Below are positions 17,588 through 26,517 of a stretch of DNA of 29,564 nt, in pieces. The DNA comes from an uncultured bacterium. GTDB taxonomy: Bacteria > Cyanobacteriota > Vampirovibrionia > Gastranaerophilales > Gastranaerophilaceae. The stretch covers positions 1 to 29,564 of the forward strand of contig URPS01000026.1 in assembly GCA_900549855.1 (NCBI GenBank). Direction: 5' to 3'. Within the stretch, counting starts at the first letter, position 1, and each line of letters begins with the position of its first letter. The position numbers were made by a program, and so were the translations under genes. The notes beneath the pieces were generated by a model that was given only the letters and a program-made list of their open reading frames with translations, did not search any database and had not been told where the DNA came from.

Positions 17588-19393
17588 ATGAAAAAATCAA
17601 TATGTTTTATATTAGCGATTATTACGGTATTGGTTTCTTGTATGATTTGTGGCTATGTTGCAAGCGCTGATAGCTTGGAGGCAAAAATACTTGTAGATGA
17701 TGATTTTAAAAATTGGGATAATGTGTATAATAAATCGTCAGGCTGGCAACTTGATCCGGGTAATTCTGTTGCAGGAACAGGTAAGTTAATTACCAAAAAT
17801 AATAACGATAAAGTTCAACATGTAACTTATATGGTTAAAGAATACATAGGCTCGCTTGAAATTACAGCTTATGAAGTATTTACCACAACTGATTTACCTA
17901 AAAAAATCAATGTTTATTTATCGAATGATGGCAATGTTTTTGAGAAAAAAGAAGTTTCGTTTTCAAATGCACAACAGCTTAATGGCTCAAGTTGGTATAA
18001 ACTTGTAGGTAAAATAGAAATTCCTGATGACAATCAATATAAATATGTAAAAATTGAACTTGGAATCTTGGGCACAGAAGCTTGTTGGTATGCCGGAATT
18101 GGTCATGTTAAAATTCTATCTTATGCAGAAAATAATTCTTCTGATAATGAATCTGATAAAAAAGACGAGTTGGTTTTTAGAGATAAAATTGATGACAAAC
18201 TCGATGACTTTAATATGATTTATCAAAAATCAGATGGATTTCAAATTGATAAAACATTAAAGAATTTAGGAAGTGTGATTAATAAAAAGGCAAATAACGA
18301 TACTCAATTTATAACATATAAAATTATAGATATTAATGATTTGTCAATTGATATTGCATATTTATCATCATCACCCGAATTAATTGGATTTGTAAATGCG
18401 TATTACTCTGAAGATAATAACAGTAATTGGCAAAAAATTGAATTCAAAAAAACAGAAACAACTTCAAAACAAGAGGGTTGGTCGACTGCAACACTTGTTG
18501 CTAAAGATTTAGGTGTTAAAGGCAATCTGTATTTAAAGGTTGTAATTTATCCAATAGCTTATTACTCAGGTGCTGATGCAATTGAAAATTGTTATGGAAT
18601 TGGAATTTCTTCAATTAATGTAAACGGTGCAACCGTAGATAATAATGAAGAAAAAGAAGATAACAAAACAGCAATATCAGATAAATTTGATAATTTTGAA
18701 AAGATTTTTGATAGAACAGATTTATGGCAACTTGATAAAACAAACAAAGAGTTAGGAAATCAATTAAATAAATTTTCTAATAATGAAGTATTGTTTATAA
18801 CCTATAAACTAAATGGATTAAAATCGTTTGCAATAAAAGCCAATAGTTTTAAAGTAATGTCAGATGTTAAAAAGGATATTAAAGTTTATGTATCGAGTGA
18901 TAATAAGAATTGGAAACCGGTAAACTTAAAATATTTAGATGGCAAAACTATAGGAGATTGGACTCAAAAGTATTTATATGCTGAAAACATAGCAAATGAT
19001 ATTAATTATCTTAAAATTGAAATGCAAAAACTCGATATTGATGCAATTGCAAATTGTTTTGTAACAAGTTTGGCTTCGGTAGATATTACAAAAGAAAGTG
19101 TAATAAATAAAGGGTTGTTAATTACTGACATTAAAAATGAAGCGGAAAAGAAAAATGATATGGAATCAACAGGTCATGTCATTGAGCATCATGCAGGTGG
19201 CAATTCATCGGGTAACAATTCAGGCGCGAAAGATATTAACACGAAGAGTAAAATAATCAATGATTCAAATATTAAATATATTTCTACTACATTATTTGCA
19301 CTAATTATGTTAATTTCATTTGATTTGATTATTGCAGCTTGTGTAATTACTGCAATTATTACTAAAAAAATAAATTCTTCTTCTAAAAGATAG
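17588..19393 (+). CDS. Surface protein with three repeat domains and a C-terminal membrane anchor
   Basis: The 601-residue product has a signal peptide (about 1-27, ASA/DS), three copies of the locus-specific domain (from about 30, 197 and 361) and short Asn/Asp/Glu/Lys linkers (NNSSDNESDKKDE between copies 1 and 2). A Gly/Ser/His/Asn-rich stretch (about 525-550) leads to one hydrophobic helix at about 563-590, ending KKINSSSKR. The domains should face outwards with the basic tail inside. There is no dockerin and no LPXTG sorting signal. AAAAGGAG precedes the ATG. The protein is the membrane-held counterpart of the dockerin-bearing protein upstream, so the two could share a ligand, one held on the cell and one in a complex (inference). 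Confidence 0.75.
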   Translation: MKKSICFILAIITVLVSCMICGYVASADSLEAKILVDDDFKNWDNVYNKSSGWQLDPGNSVAGTGKLITKNNNDKVQHVTYMVKEYIGSLEITAYEVFTTTDLPKKINVYLSNDGNVFEKKEVSFSNAQQLNGSSWYKLVGKIEIPDDNQYKYVKIELGILGTEACWYAGIGHVKILSYAENNSSDNESDKKDELVFRDKIDDKLDDFNMIYQKSDGFQIDKTLKNLGSVINKKANNDTQFITYKIIDINDLSIDIAYLSSSPELIGFVNAYYSEDNNSNWQKIEFKKTETTSKQEGWSTATLVAKDLGVKGNLYLKVVIYPIAYYSGADAIENCYGIGISSINVNGATVDNNEEKEDNKTAISDKFDNFEKIFDRTDLWQLDKTNKELGNQLNKFSNNEVLFITYKLNGLKSFAIKANSFKVMSDVKKDIKVYVSSDNKNWKPVNLKYLDGKTIGDWTQKYLYAENIANDINYLKIEMQKLDIDAIANCFVTSLASVDITKESVINKGLLITDIKNEAEKKNDMESTGHVIEHHAGGNSSGNNSGAKDINTKSKIINDSNIKYISTTLFALIMLISFDLIIAACVITAIITKKINSSSKR

Positions 19394-19420
19394 TTTTGAT
19401 TTAAAGATTGGAGAAAAAAT

Positions 19421-20170
19421 ATGAAAAAGAGAATAGCAATAATATTTTCTGTTTTAATATGTTTTACTTTATTTAGCTTAACTGCAAATGCTACTGAGCC
19501 TGTATTCACTGATAATCTTGATGATTTGAAATATACTTATGAAAGTTCTGATGGTTGGCAAGTAGATAAAACGATAAGAACTATTGGGAGTATGTTAAAT
19601 AAAAATGCTAACAATGATATTCAGTACATTACTTATAAATGTGATGATTTAAAGAGTTTTAAACTATATGTAACAAGTTTTATAAGCGATATCTCAATAC
19701 CAAAAGCAGATGTTTGTGCTTATGTTTCTTCTGATAATGTTGAGTGGACACAGATAAAAGTTGCTTTTGTTAAGCCAAAGACAGTTGCACAAGGTTGGAG
19801 ATTGTTTGAAGCTGTTCCCACAAAAGTTTTGCCGGAAGGTACAAAATATATAAAGTTTGAACTTCAAGTTTTAAATATTGAAGACTTAGGAAACTGTTTT
19901 GTTACCGGATTTCAAAAAGTAGAATTATTTAATGAAATAGATGATTCTATGAATATTAATACTGCTGATGATGAAAACGAAGATGCTGCAAATGATGAAA
20001 ATAACGAAACAAATAGTGATAATAGCTCAAACCTTGCTGATTCGAATTTTAATAATGCTAATAAAGGTATAAGCATTACAACACTATATATTTTCTTAGG
20101 CGTAGCTTTTGTAGTAATGATAGCATCATGCGTTGTCACATCAACAATTATTAACAAAAAGAATAAATAA
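19421..20170 (+). CDS. Surface protein with one repeat domain and a C-terminal membrane anchor
   Basis: This 249-residue protein has a signal peptide (about 1-25, NA/TE), a single copy of the domain (about 27-175, with SDGWQVDKT, NKNANNDIQYITYK and a GNCFVTGF ending), an acidic Asp/Glu/Asn-rich spacer (about 180-210) and one hydrophobic helix at about 215-240 followed by NKKNK. It has the same layout as the 601-residue neighbour, cut to a minimum. Its single copy is closest by eye to the third copy of that neighbour (both have NCFVT and a YVSSDN strand), which points to duplication within the locus. The function is unknown beyond probable ligand binding at the membrane surface. Confidence 0.72.
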   Translation: MKKRIAIIFSVLICFTLFSLTANATEPVFTDNLDDLKYTYESSDGWQVDKTIRTIGSMLNKNANNDIQYITYKCDDLKSFKLYVTSFISDISIPKADVCAYVSSDNVEWTQIKVAFVKPKTVAQGWRLFEAVPTKVLPEGTKYIKFELQVLNIEDLGNCFVTGFQKVELFNEIDDSMNINTADDENEDAANDENNETNSDNSSNLADSNFNNANKGISITTLYIFLGVAFVVMIASCVVTSTIINKKNK

Positions 20171-20204
20171 TTCTTTAGTTAACACCTTTAGGGGGAATAA
20201 AAAC

Positions 20205-22826
20205 TTGAAAGCAAATCTTTTCAAAATAGTAGCAGGAGCAATATGCTTCGTAATGATTCTGTGCTCGTGTAGTAAGAATCAAAAGAAAAGTAATAATATG
20301 AATTATACTGACTTCTTAAAATTTGAAAGTCTAACAGAAAATAGTATTTATGGTTTTTCATATCCGGGAATTAGTGCAGATTATACCGACTTATATGGTA
20401 AAACTCTTATAGATGGAATGCATTTTTCTGAAGAAAAATCATTAAATTCTATTGTTGGCGTTGATTTGGTTTATCGTGATGTATTTAGTAGAACTGCAAC
20501 GCAATTCTTTGTTAATATGGATCTAAGATCATTTTGTGATGTTAGCGGTGTTGCTGTTTCAATAGTGAAGTTAAAAAATACTTCACTTCCTACAAATGTT
20601 GAGTTTTATTATTCGCCGGATGGATATTCTTATTCTTATTATGGCAAAGGTTCAAAGCTTAAGGAAAATAGTGAAAACGGTTCTATTATTTATGGATTTA
20701 TTTCTAAAAAATCTGTGAGAGCTAAAATGGTTAAAGTTGTTATCTCAGGAGAGGAAAACGATATAATATGTTTGGACGAAATTGATGTTCGTGGAAAGAA
20801 AACAGATGATGTAAAATTGTTATCAAAAGATGCGGAATATAATTTCACTGACGCATTATTTCCGGAAAATGTTGCTAATATTATCCTTGATAACGGATTG
20901 ACAGATATTGATTTTTCCAAATCATTAGATAAAAATAAATTGACACATTTTGCAACTGTTGATCCAATTTTAACTGCAAGTGATATGCATGTTACTCAGG
21001 TGTTGGATTTGAAAAGAATTTGCAATATTTCCGAAGTGTGTGTAAGATTAGGCGATTTCAAAAGCAAATATGCAGGCTCTCCGCAAGGCATCGATATTTA
21101 TGTTTCAGAAGATGGCAAAAATTATACACAATATGGAATGGCTTATGAATTTCAAAAAACCGGAACAGCCGAAATGCCTTTAGTTAATTATCGAATTTCA
21201 AAACCATATACGCAGAAAGCGAGATACATACGACTTAATTACTTGTGCCAAGAAACTATTATGCCTGAGTCGATTGCTGTTTTTGGATTCGATAACGAAA
21301 TTAAACAGCAGATACTTGATGAAAGCGACAAAACCATTAAACCATATACCAACCTTGCAATAAATAAACCGGTTATAGTTAATGGCAAATCAACTAAAAC
21401 CTTAACAGATGGAATTTTTGGCGATTACGATAAACTTGTAAGCGGTTGGGATAAATTTGTTCTTAATAAGGGAGATACAATAAAACTTGAACTCGATTTA
21501 GAAAATGAACAAGTAATAAATGGTATTTGTCTTGAAATGAGAAATCAGACTATATACAAGCCAAAAATTGAAATTTCTGTTTCGACCGATAATAAAAACT
21601 TCAAATCACTTGGTGTAGTTGGTTACTCCAAAGTTGTAGCAGGTAAACAGTTGTTCATAGCTGAATTTGAAAACATAAATGCAAGATATGTTAATTTTGA
21701 AATTAGTGATATACTTCAAAAGGTATTTATAAGTGAACTGTGCGTTTATGGTGAAAGAGTATGCGAACCATTTGTAAGAGGTGGTTGGTTATCTAATCCG
21801 GTTGATGATTTTTCAAAAAATAATTTTTATAGTTATAACAAATACACTGAAAACGATTGGGAAACTCTTTTTTATAATATGAGAGCTTCCGGTATGGATT
21901 ATGCTGTTTTTGGTAACATTGCTAATAATAAAACCAAAACAACCATTTATCCGAATCCATCGGTAGCGGGGTATAAGTATTATGGTACAGGTGATAAAGC
22001 TTATGCTGCAGCCGATCAATTAGAAGCAATGTTAAGTGCCGCAGATAAGGCAGGAATGAAAATATTTATGGGTTCACTCATAAATATAGATATGCTATTT
22101 GAAAATTATTATAAGCTTTCTATTTCAGAAAGAGATGTTTGGATGAATGACTATATTAACGAATGTAATCAGCTGTCTAAGGAAGTTGTTTCCAGATACT
22201 CTCATCACAAATCATTCTACGGATTTTATTTATCAGACGAAACATGTGATGAATGGTTAAACTATGGTAACGGAGAAGGTGTAACTGCAGCAAGAAAACG
22301 ATATTTTGGACAGGCAGAGTATTTAAGAACATTAGCACCTAATAAAAGGATATTAATTGCTCCGGCTATTTGGTACACCATTGATAGCTGTACATCAGGG
22401 CCACAAGATTTTGCAAACAATGTATTAAAACTTATTGAAAAGAAAAACGGTAATTATCCTGTTGATATTATTGCTTTCCAAGATTGTTTAGGAAGAGCAG
22501 AAGTTTCAAATTCTATGTATGCTAAATATGAATCCAGTATTTCTGCCGTTGCTAATGCATTAAGAGGTTCAGGAATTGAAATATGGAACGATATAGAGGT
22601 ATTTGATCCTAAATATGTAGGTTCAAAAGATTATGCAGAAATAGAAGATTCTTTATTTACTGGTATGAAATACTCTAATACATCTCTCGTTTTTGATATA
22701 GTGCATTATTTTAGTTATCAAGTTGCAAATCTATCTGATTTAAGGTATTTTGAAACAGATTATATTATGCGAGAGTATAATAAAACTTTTAACAATTATC
22801 ATAATAGTATTTTCATAAAAAAATAG
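20205..22826 (+). CDS. Secreted lipoprotein: discoidin-like modules plus DUF4434-like TIM-barrel hydrolase
   Basis: I place the start at TTG 20205, after TAGGGGGA, which gives 873 residues and a lipoprotein signal ending LCSC. The open frame extends to ATG 20133, inside the preceding gene and without a good ribosome site. Residues about 20-380 contain two discoidin (F5/8 type C)-like regions (FYYSPDGYSYSYYG, IYVSEDGKNYTQYG, ARYIRLNY). Residues about 382-520 form a third, opening NLAINKPVIVNGK and closing with ARYVNFEISD. From about 523 (GGWLSNPVDDFS) to the end is a TIM-barrel-like domain of the DUF4434 type, with SHHKSFYGFYLSDE and WNDIEVF. Glu679 and Glu798 are the candidate catalytic pair. 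It probably cuts glycan at the cell surface, with the discoidin modules binding substrate. The DUF4434 assignment is from memory of motifs. Confidence 0.68.
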   Translation: MKANLFKIVAGAICFVMILCSCSKNQKKSNNMNYTDFLKFESLTENSIYGFSYPGISADYTDLYGKTLIDGMHFSEEKSLNSIVGVDLVYRDVFSRTATQFFVNMDLRSFCDVSGVAVSIVKLKNTSLPTNVEFYYSPDGYSYSYYGKGSKLKENSENGSIIYGFISKKSVRAKMVKVVISGEENDIICLDEIDVRGKKTDDVKLLSKDAEYNFTDALFPENVANIILDNGLTDIDFSKSLDKNKLTHFATVDPILTASDMHVTQVLDLKRICNISEVCVRLGDFKSKYAGSPQGIDIYVSEDGKNYTQYGMAYEFQKTGTAEMPLVNYRISKPYTQKARYIRLNYLCQETIMPESIAVFGFDNEIKQQILDESDKTIKPYTNLAINKPVIVNGKSTKTLTDGIFGDYDKLVSGWDKFVLNKGDTIKLELDLENEQVINGICLEMRNQTIYKPKIEISVSTDNKNFKSLGVVGYSKVVAGKQLFIAEFENINARYVNFEISDILQKVFISELCVYGERVCEPFVRGGWLSNPVDDFSKNNFYSYNKYTENDWETLFYNMRASGMDYAVFGNIANNKTKTTIYPNPSVAGYKYYGTGDKAYAAADQLEAMLSAADKAGMKIFMGSLINIDMLFENYYKLSISERDVWMNDYINECNQLSKEVVSRYSHHKSFYGFYLSDETCDEWLNYGNGEGVTAARKRYFGQAEYLRTLAPNKRILIAPAIWYTIDSCTSGPQDFANNVLKLIEKKNGNYPVDIIAFQDCLGRAEVSNSMYAKYESSISAVANALRGSGIEIWNDIEVFDPKYVGSKDYAEIEDSLFTGMKYSNTSLVFDIVHYFSYQVANLSDLRYFETDYIMREYNKTFNNYHNSIFIKK

Positions 22827-22910
22827 GCAGATAATTATATTGATTTTGTAAAAATTAAAGTTTTTAAATCTTTAATTCGTAAATTTGTTATTTATAGAGG
22901 AGAGAAAAAG

Positions 22911-24185
22911 ATGGAATTAAAAATAAATTATGTCACACCGATTCCGGCAAAAAGAATTTCAGAAAATGGAGAAATAGATTTAAGAATAGCATCAAAAAAT
23001 TGCACTAAAATTAATGTTTCTGCATTTAAAAATGATACTCTCATTTGTGATTTTGGATATTTTTCGGTTGACAAGCAATTAAAAGTTAATTCTATTAAAA
23101 TAAAGACAAAAGGTATATTTGGTAAAATTGATTTAGTTATTTATTTTTTGAATAATGATAACAAAGTAGAAGAAACCGTTAAATTACCTTACGAAATTAT
23201 AAAATCAATCGTACATGGCACTCAACTTCTTGATGGTTGTTGGATTAGCTTATATCATTGGAGTGATGATGAAGCAAGATATTTTAATCATGCGTTGAAA
23301 AATCTTGATTCTGAAGGATTCAAACAACAGATTTATTCTATGCATAATATCGGTATTACCGGTGTAATTATTCAGAATGTATTTGATTCTCCATATTATG
23401 TAGGAACAAACGATAAAACAATAGATACATATGATGGAAAAGCATTTTATAATAGTGAATTATACTCCGGAAGAGTTGATATAAGATGCGAAGATCCTAT
23501 TGAAGCCATTTTAACTGCCGCTGATGAGTGCGATATGGCAGTATTTCCGGGAGTAGGACTTTTTGCGTGGTTTGATTTCTCACCTGAATCACTTGAATGG
23601 CACAAAAAAGTCACCCTGGAGTTACATAATAAATATGGTCATCATAAATCTTTTTATGGTTGGTATATATCCGAAGAAATGTTTGGTTCGCTATACTTCG
23701 AATATCCACCCGTTGCAGAAGAAAGATGGACAGAGATTAGAGATTTCTTTAAAGAGTATAAATCATTTATTGATGAACTTACACCTACTAAACCTGTGGC
23801 ATTAGCACCGAACAATATACACATGGATCAATACAGAGAACCATGGTATGAAATAATGAAAAATATTGATATTCTTATTCCGTTTGCTTTTGCAAGAAGT
23901 GAAAATAATATCTCTCAAATTATTGAGATGACTAAAAAAGCCGATACACATTTTTGGGTAGATATGGAAATATTTAAATATCCATTTGATGAAGGATTAA
24001 GACCTAAAGAAATAGATGACCTTGTTAAAGAAATTCGAGTATATGATCAACTTGAACAATGCTACGGATATCAATTTACCGGTTTGATGAACGAACCTGG
24101 AAAAAGAATGAATTTAGGTCTGGAAGAAACTGAAGTAGTTTATGAAGAGTATCAAAAATACTATAAAGATATCGTTAAAGAATAA
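22911..24185 (+). CDS. Cytoplasmic DUF4434-like TIM-barrel protein
   Basis: This 424-residue protein has no signal peptide. Residues about 1-100 form a small beta domain. The rest is a TIM barrel related to the end of the preceding lipoprotein: GHHKSFYGWYISEE (residues about 243-256) corresponds to SHHKSFYGFYLSDE there, and FWVDMEIF (348-355) to IWNDIEVF. Glu256 and Glu353 are the matching candidate acids; retaining clan-A glycosidases place such residues on strands 4 and 7. GAGGAG precedes the ATG. A pair of related enzymes, one outside and one inside, fits stepwise degradation: cleavage at the surface, import, then trimming. The substrate is unknown, and the hydrolase activity is inferred from fold and motifs. 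Confidence 0.65.
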   Translation: MELKINYVTPIPAKRISENGEIDLRIASKNCTKINVSAFKNDTLICDFGYFSVDKQLKVNSIKIKTKGIFGKIDLVIYFLNNDNKVEETVKLPYEIIKSIVHGTQLLDGCWISLYHWSDDEARYFNHALKNLDSEGFKQQIYSMHNIGITGVIIQNVFDSPYYVGTNDKTIDTYDGKAFYNSELYSGRVDIRCEDPIEAILTAADECDMAVFPGVGLFAWFDFSPESLEWHKKVTLELHNKYGHHKSFYGWYISEEMFGSLYFEYPPVAEERWTEIRDFFKEYKSFIDELTPTKPVALAPNNIHMDQYREPWYEIMKNIDILIPFAFARSENNISQIIEMTKKADTHFWVDMEIFKYPFDEGLRPKEIDDLVKEIRVYDQLEQCYGYQFTGLMNEPGKRMNLGLEETEVVYEEYQKYYKDIVKE

Positions 24186-24241
24186 CGTTTAACACCAGTA
24201 ATTATTTAGCGAATACAATTCATTTAAGATAGGTGTTTTAT

Positions 24242-25795
24242 ATGAAAAAAGTACTATACATACCTTTAGATGATCGCCCATGCAATTATGAATATCCATA
24301 TCTTTTATCTAAAATAACTGATGATATACAACTTTTAAAACCGCCAATTTCTTTGATGGGATGTTGTAAAAAATCTGCTGATGTAGATAAAATTTGGGAG
24401 TGGATTTTTGAAAACTTAGATAATGTTGACTATGCTATTTTATCAGTTGATACTTTGGTATATGGTAATATTATACATTCAAGAATTCACGAATTATCTA
24501 AAGAGATAATAGAAAACAGAATTAATAATTTTAGAAAGATAAAGTTAAAAAACAAAAAAATCAATATCCAAGCTTTTAATTTAGTTACCAGAGTTTCAGC
24601 ATATAGTAATTCTTTTGAAGATCCGGATTATTGGTCAAGTTATGGTCATACCATTTGGGAATATGGGTGGTATAGTGATCGTATAAACAGGGGTATTGCC
24701 GATGATAATGAAATAGATTATTTTGAGAAAGTAAAAAAAGCTATTCCCACAGATATTCTCTCAGATTTTTTAGAAAGAAGAAAAAAGAATGCCTATGTAA
24801 ATGAGCAGGCAATATCACTTGTAAAAGAAAATATTTTTAATGAACTGGTAATTCCAAAAGATGATACAGCATTTTATGGTTTTGCTGCAATAGATCAGAA
24901 AAAATTAGCAACTATAATTAATGATAATTTCTTAATGAACAGAGTTATGATTTATCCTGGTGCTGATGAAGTGGGTTCAGTTTTATTAAGTAGAATTTTT
25001 TGCAAAATGCATAACTATAAACCAGCTGTGTTTTTAAAATATTCTGCTACTTGCGGTCCGACAATTGTTCCGCTATATGAAGATCGACCTATCGCTGAGT
25101 CGATAAAATCACAAATAGTATCCGCCGGTGGTATATTAGTATCTACACCTTTAGAATCTGACTTTTTGTTTGCTATTCATACACCGGGTGTTCAAATGGA
25201 AGAATGTTATACACAGAGTAACAAAAATCTTACATATTCAACTCATGTAAACATCCAAGAATTCTTTTCTTATTTAAAATACTATAAAGAAAAATATAAT
25301 AAACCCATTGCTTTGGCAGATGATGCTTTTGCAAATGGTTCAGATATTTCAATGATGCGTCATGCTACAGTAGTTGGGATATTTGACATTTTATGTGCAT
25401 ATGGTGGTTGGAATACTTCGGAAAATACAAATGGTATGTGTCTGGCACATGCAATAATTAGTTCTTATTATGAAAAAGACAATTTCAAAAACGGTGATTA
25501 TAAAGAATCTCAAAAATTTCTTGTAAGAAAAATAATAGAAGATTATTTATTTCAAGCTCTTGGTATTCCTGAAATGGATGTTATTGTTTCAGAACAATAT
25601 CCTGGTTATTCACCATACTATTGTAGAGATATAAAAAATGAAATAGCTAATATATCTGGCAATCTTTTAATTGAGAAAACAAATAATTTATTTCCTAATG
25701 GTTTTAAAGGAAAAAAAATAGAGCTATCAGATTTTTATCTGCCTTGGGAACGAATTCATGAATTAGGATTTAAGTTGGAATTTATTGAGAATTAA
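24242..25795 (+). CDS. DUF4127-family protein
   Basis: The 517-residue cytoplasmic protein matches DUF4127 along its length. It opens KKVLYIPLDDRPCNYE, the family hallmark. DTLVYGNIIHSR, YPGADEVGSVLLSR, EDRPIAESI and YGGWNTSENTNGMCLAHA follow. I know of no proven activity for the family. The ATG at 24242 was chosen over an in-frame GTG at 24233 because the GTG lies within the AGGTG ribosome site. The same leader, AGGTGTTTTA, precedes the following nagB gene only 9 bases after this gene's stop, so the two are tightly linked. That suggests a step in amino-sugar metabolism, perhaps one feeding glucosamine-6-phosphate, but this is context only. Confidence 0.82.
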   Translation: MKKVLYIPLDDRPCNYEYPYLLSKITDDIQLLKPPISLMGCCKKSADVDKIWEWIFENLDNVDYAILSVDTLVYGNIIHSRIHELSKEIIENRINNFRKIKLKNKKINIQAFNLVTRVSAYSNSFEDPDYWSSYGHTIWEYGWYSDRINRGIADDNEIDYFEKVKKAIPTDILSDFLERRKKNAYVNEQAISLVKENIFNELVIPKDDTAFYGFAAIDQKKLATIINDNFLMNRVMIYPGADEVGSVLLSRIFCKMHNYKPAVFLKYSATCGPTIVPLYEDRPIAESIKSQIVSAGGILVSTPLESDFLFAIHTPGVQMEECYTQSNKNLTYSTHVNIQEFFSYLKYYKEKYNKPIALADDAFANGSDISMMRHATVVGIFDILCAYGGWNTSENTNGMCLAHAIISSYYEKDNFKNGDYKESQKFLVRKIIEDYLFQALGIPEMDVIVSEQYPGYSPYYCRDIKNEIANISGNLLIEKTNNLFPNGFKGKKIELSDFYLPWERIHELGFKLEFIEN

Positions 25796-25804
25796 GGTGT
25801 TTTA

Positions 25805-26515
25805 ATGAAGTTTATAAAAGTTGAGAATTATAATAAATTAAGCCGCCAAGCAGCAAATATAATATCTGCACAAGTAATAATGAAGCCAAATAGTGTGTTA
25901 GGACTAGCAACAGGTTCATCACCTATAGGAACATACAAACAACTTATAAAATGGTATAACAAAGGTGACGTTGATTTCAGCGAAGTAACTTCTGTAAACC
26001 TTGATGAATATGTAGGACTTGACGGAAACAATAACCAAAGTTACAGATATTTTATGGATACATATTTCTTTAATCATATTAATATAAAAAAAGAAAACAC
26101 TTATGTTCCAAATGGTAAATCTGAAGATTTAGCAAAAGAAGGAGAGGAATATGACGCAAGATTAAAATCTTTTGGCGGAATTGATTTGCAACTTTTAGGT
26201 ATTGGACTTGACGGTCATATAGGCTTCAATGAGCCTGATAAATGCTTTGAAAAGAGCACACATATCGTTAATTTACATAGTTCAACAATTGAAGCTAATT
26301 CAAGATTCTTTGACAGTATAGAAGATGTTCCGAAGCAGGCAATAACAATGGGAATGGTTTCAATTATGCAAGCCAAAAAAATTCTTTTAATTGCAAATGG
26401 CAAAGCTAAGGAAGAAATACTTAAAAAGGCATTTTCGGGACCTATAACACCTGAAATTCCGGCTTCCATACTTCAATTGCACCCTGATGTTACAGTGATT
26501 TACAGTGAGGAATAA
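25805..26515 (+). CDS. nagB: Glucosamine-6-phosphate deaminase
   Basis: This 236-residue cytoplasmic enzyme converts glucosamine-6-phosphate to fructose-6-phosphate and ammonia. Family motifs are all present: the phosphate loop GLATGSSPIGTY (33-44), NLDEYVGL (65-72, with the proton-relay Asp67), and GIGLDGHIGFNEP (132-144, with Asp136, His138 and Glu143 as the catalytic set). The length is that of the short Firmicutes NagB, lacking the C-terminal allosteric extension of the E. coli enzyme (266 residues). The ribosome site is AAGGTG. It sits directly between DUF4127 and a ROK kinase, without nagA, so N-acetyl removal must come from elsewhere or from an unrecognised partner. This gene is the firmest evidence that the locus ends in amino-sugar catabolism. 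Confidence 0.95.
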   Translation: MKFIKVENYNKLSRQAANIISAQVIMKPNSVLGLATGSSPIGTYKQLIKWYNKGDVDFSEVTSVNLDEYVGLDGNNNQSYRYFMDTYFFNHINIKKENTYVPNGKSEDLAKEGEEYDARLKSFGGIDLQLLGIGLDGHIGFNEPDKCFEKSTHIVNLHSSTIEANSRFFDSIEDVPKQAITMGMVSIMQAKKILLIANGKAKEEILKKAFSGPITPEIPASILQLHPDVTVIYSEE

Positions 26516-26517
26516 AA

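Larger units (their letters stand above)
15031..19945 (+). repeat. Eight copies of an unrecognised ~145-residue domain across three genes
   Basis: Domain copies begin near residues 33, 183, 339 and 494 of the 801-residue protein, 30, 197 and 361 of the 601-residue protein, and 25 of the 249-residue protein. The shared outline is a start like DxLDDFxxxYxxSDGWQxD, then LGxxxNKxxNNDxQxITYK, a strand with a solvent-like SxDNxxW, and an ending of the type YLKxEI......NCFxxGIxxV. The first copy in each of the 801- and 601-residue proteins is the most divergent. I do not recognise the family; a beta-sandwich of carbohydrate-binding or discoidin-like type would fit. Confidence 0.7.

Noticed and set aside
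14932..20170. Cell-wall sorting signal (LPXTG) on the repeat proteins
   Set aside because: The C-termini are a dockerin or a membrane helix with a basic tail; no LPXTG-like motif is present.
20133..20204. Upstream ATG for the discoidin/DUF4434-like lipoprotein
   Set aside because: It would put 24 polar residues before an evident lipoprotein signal and overlaps the preceding gene; TTG 20205 follows TAGGGGGA.
22853..22877. Hairpin AATTAAAG/CTTTAATT before the cytoplasmic DUF4434-like gene
   Set aside because: All but one pair are A-T, the loop is long and there is no T-run; chance pairing is likely in such AT-rich DNA.
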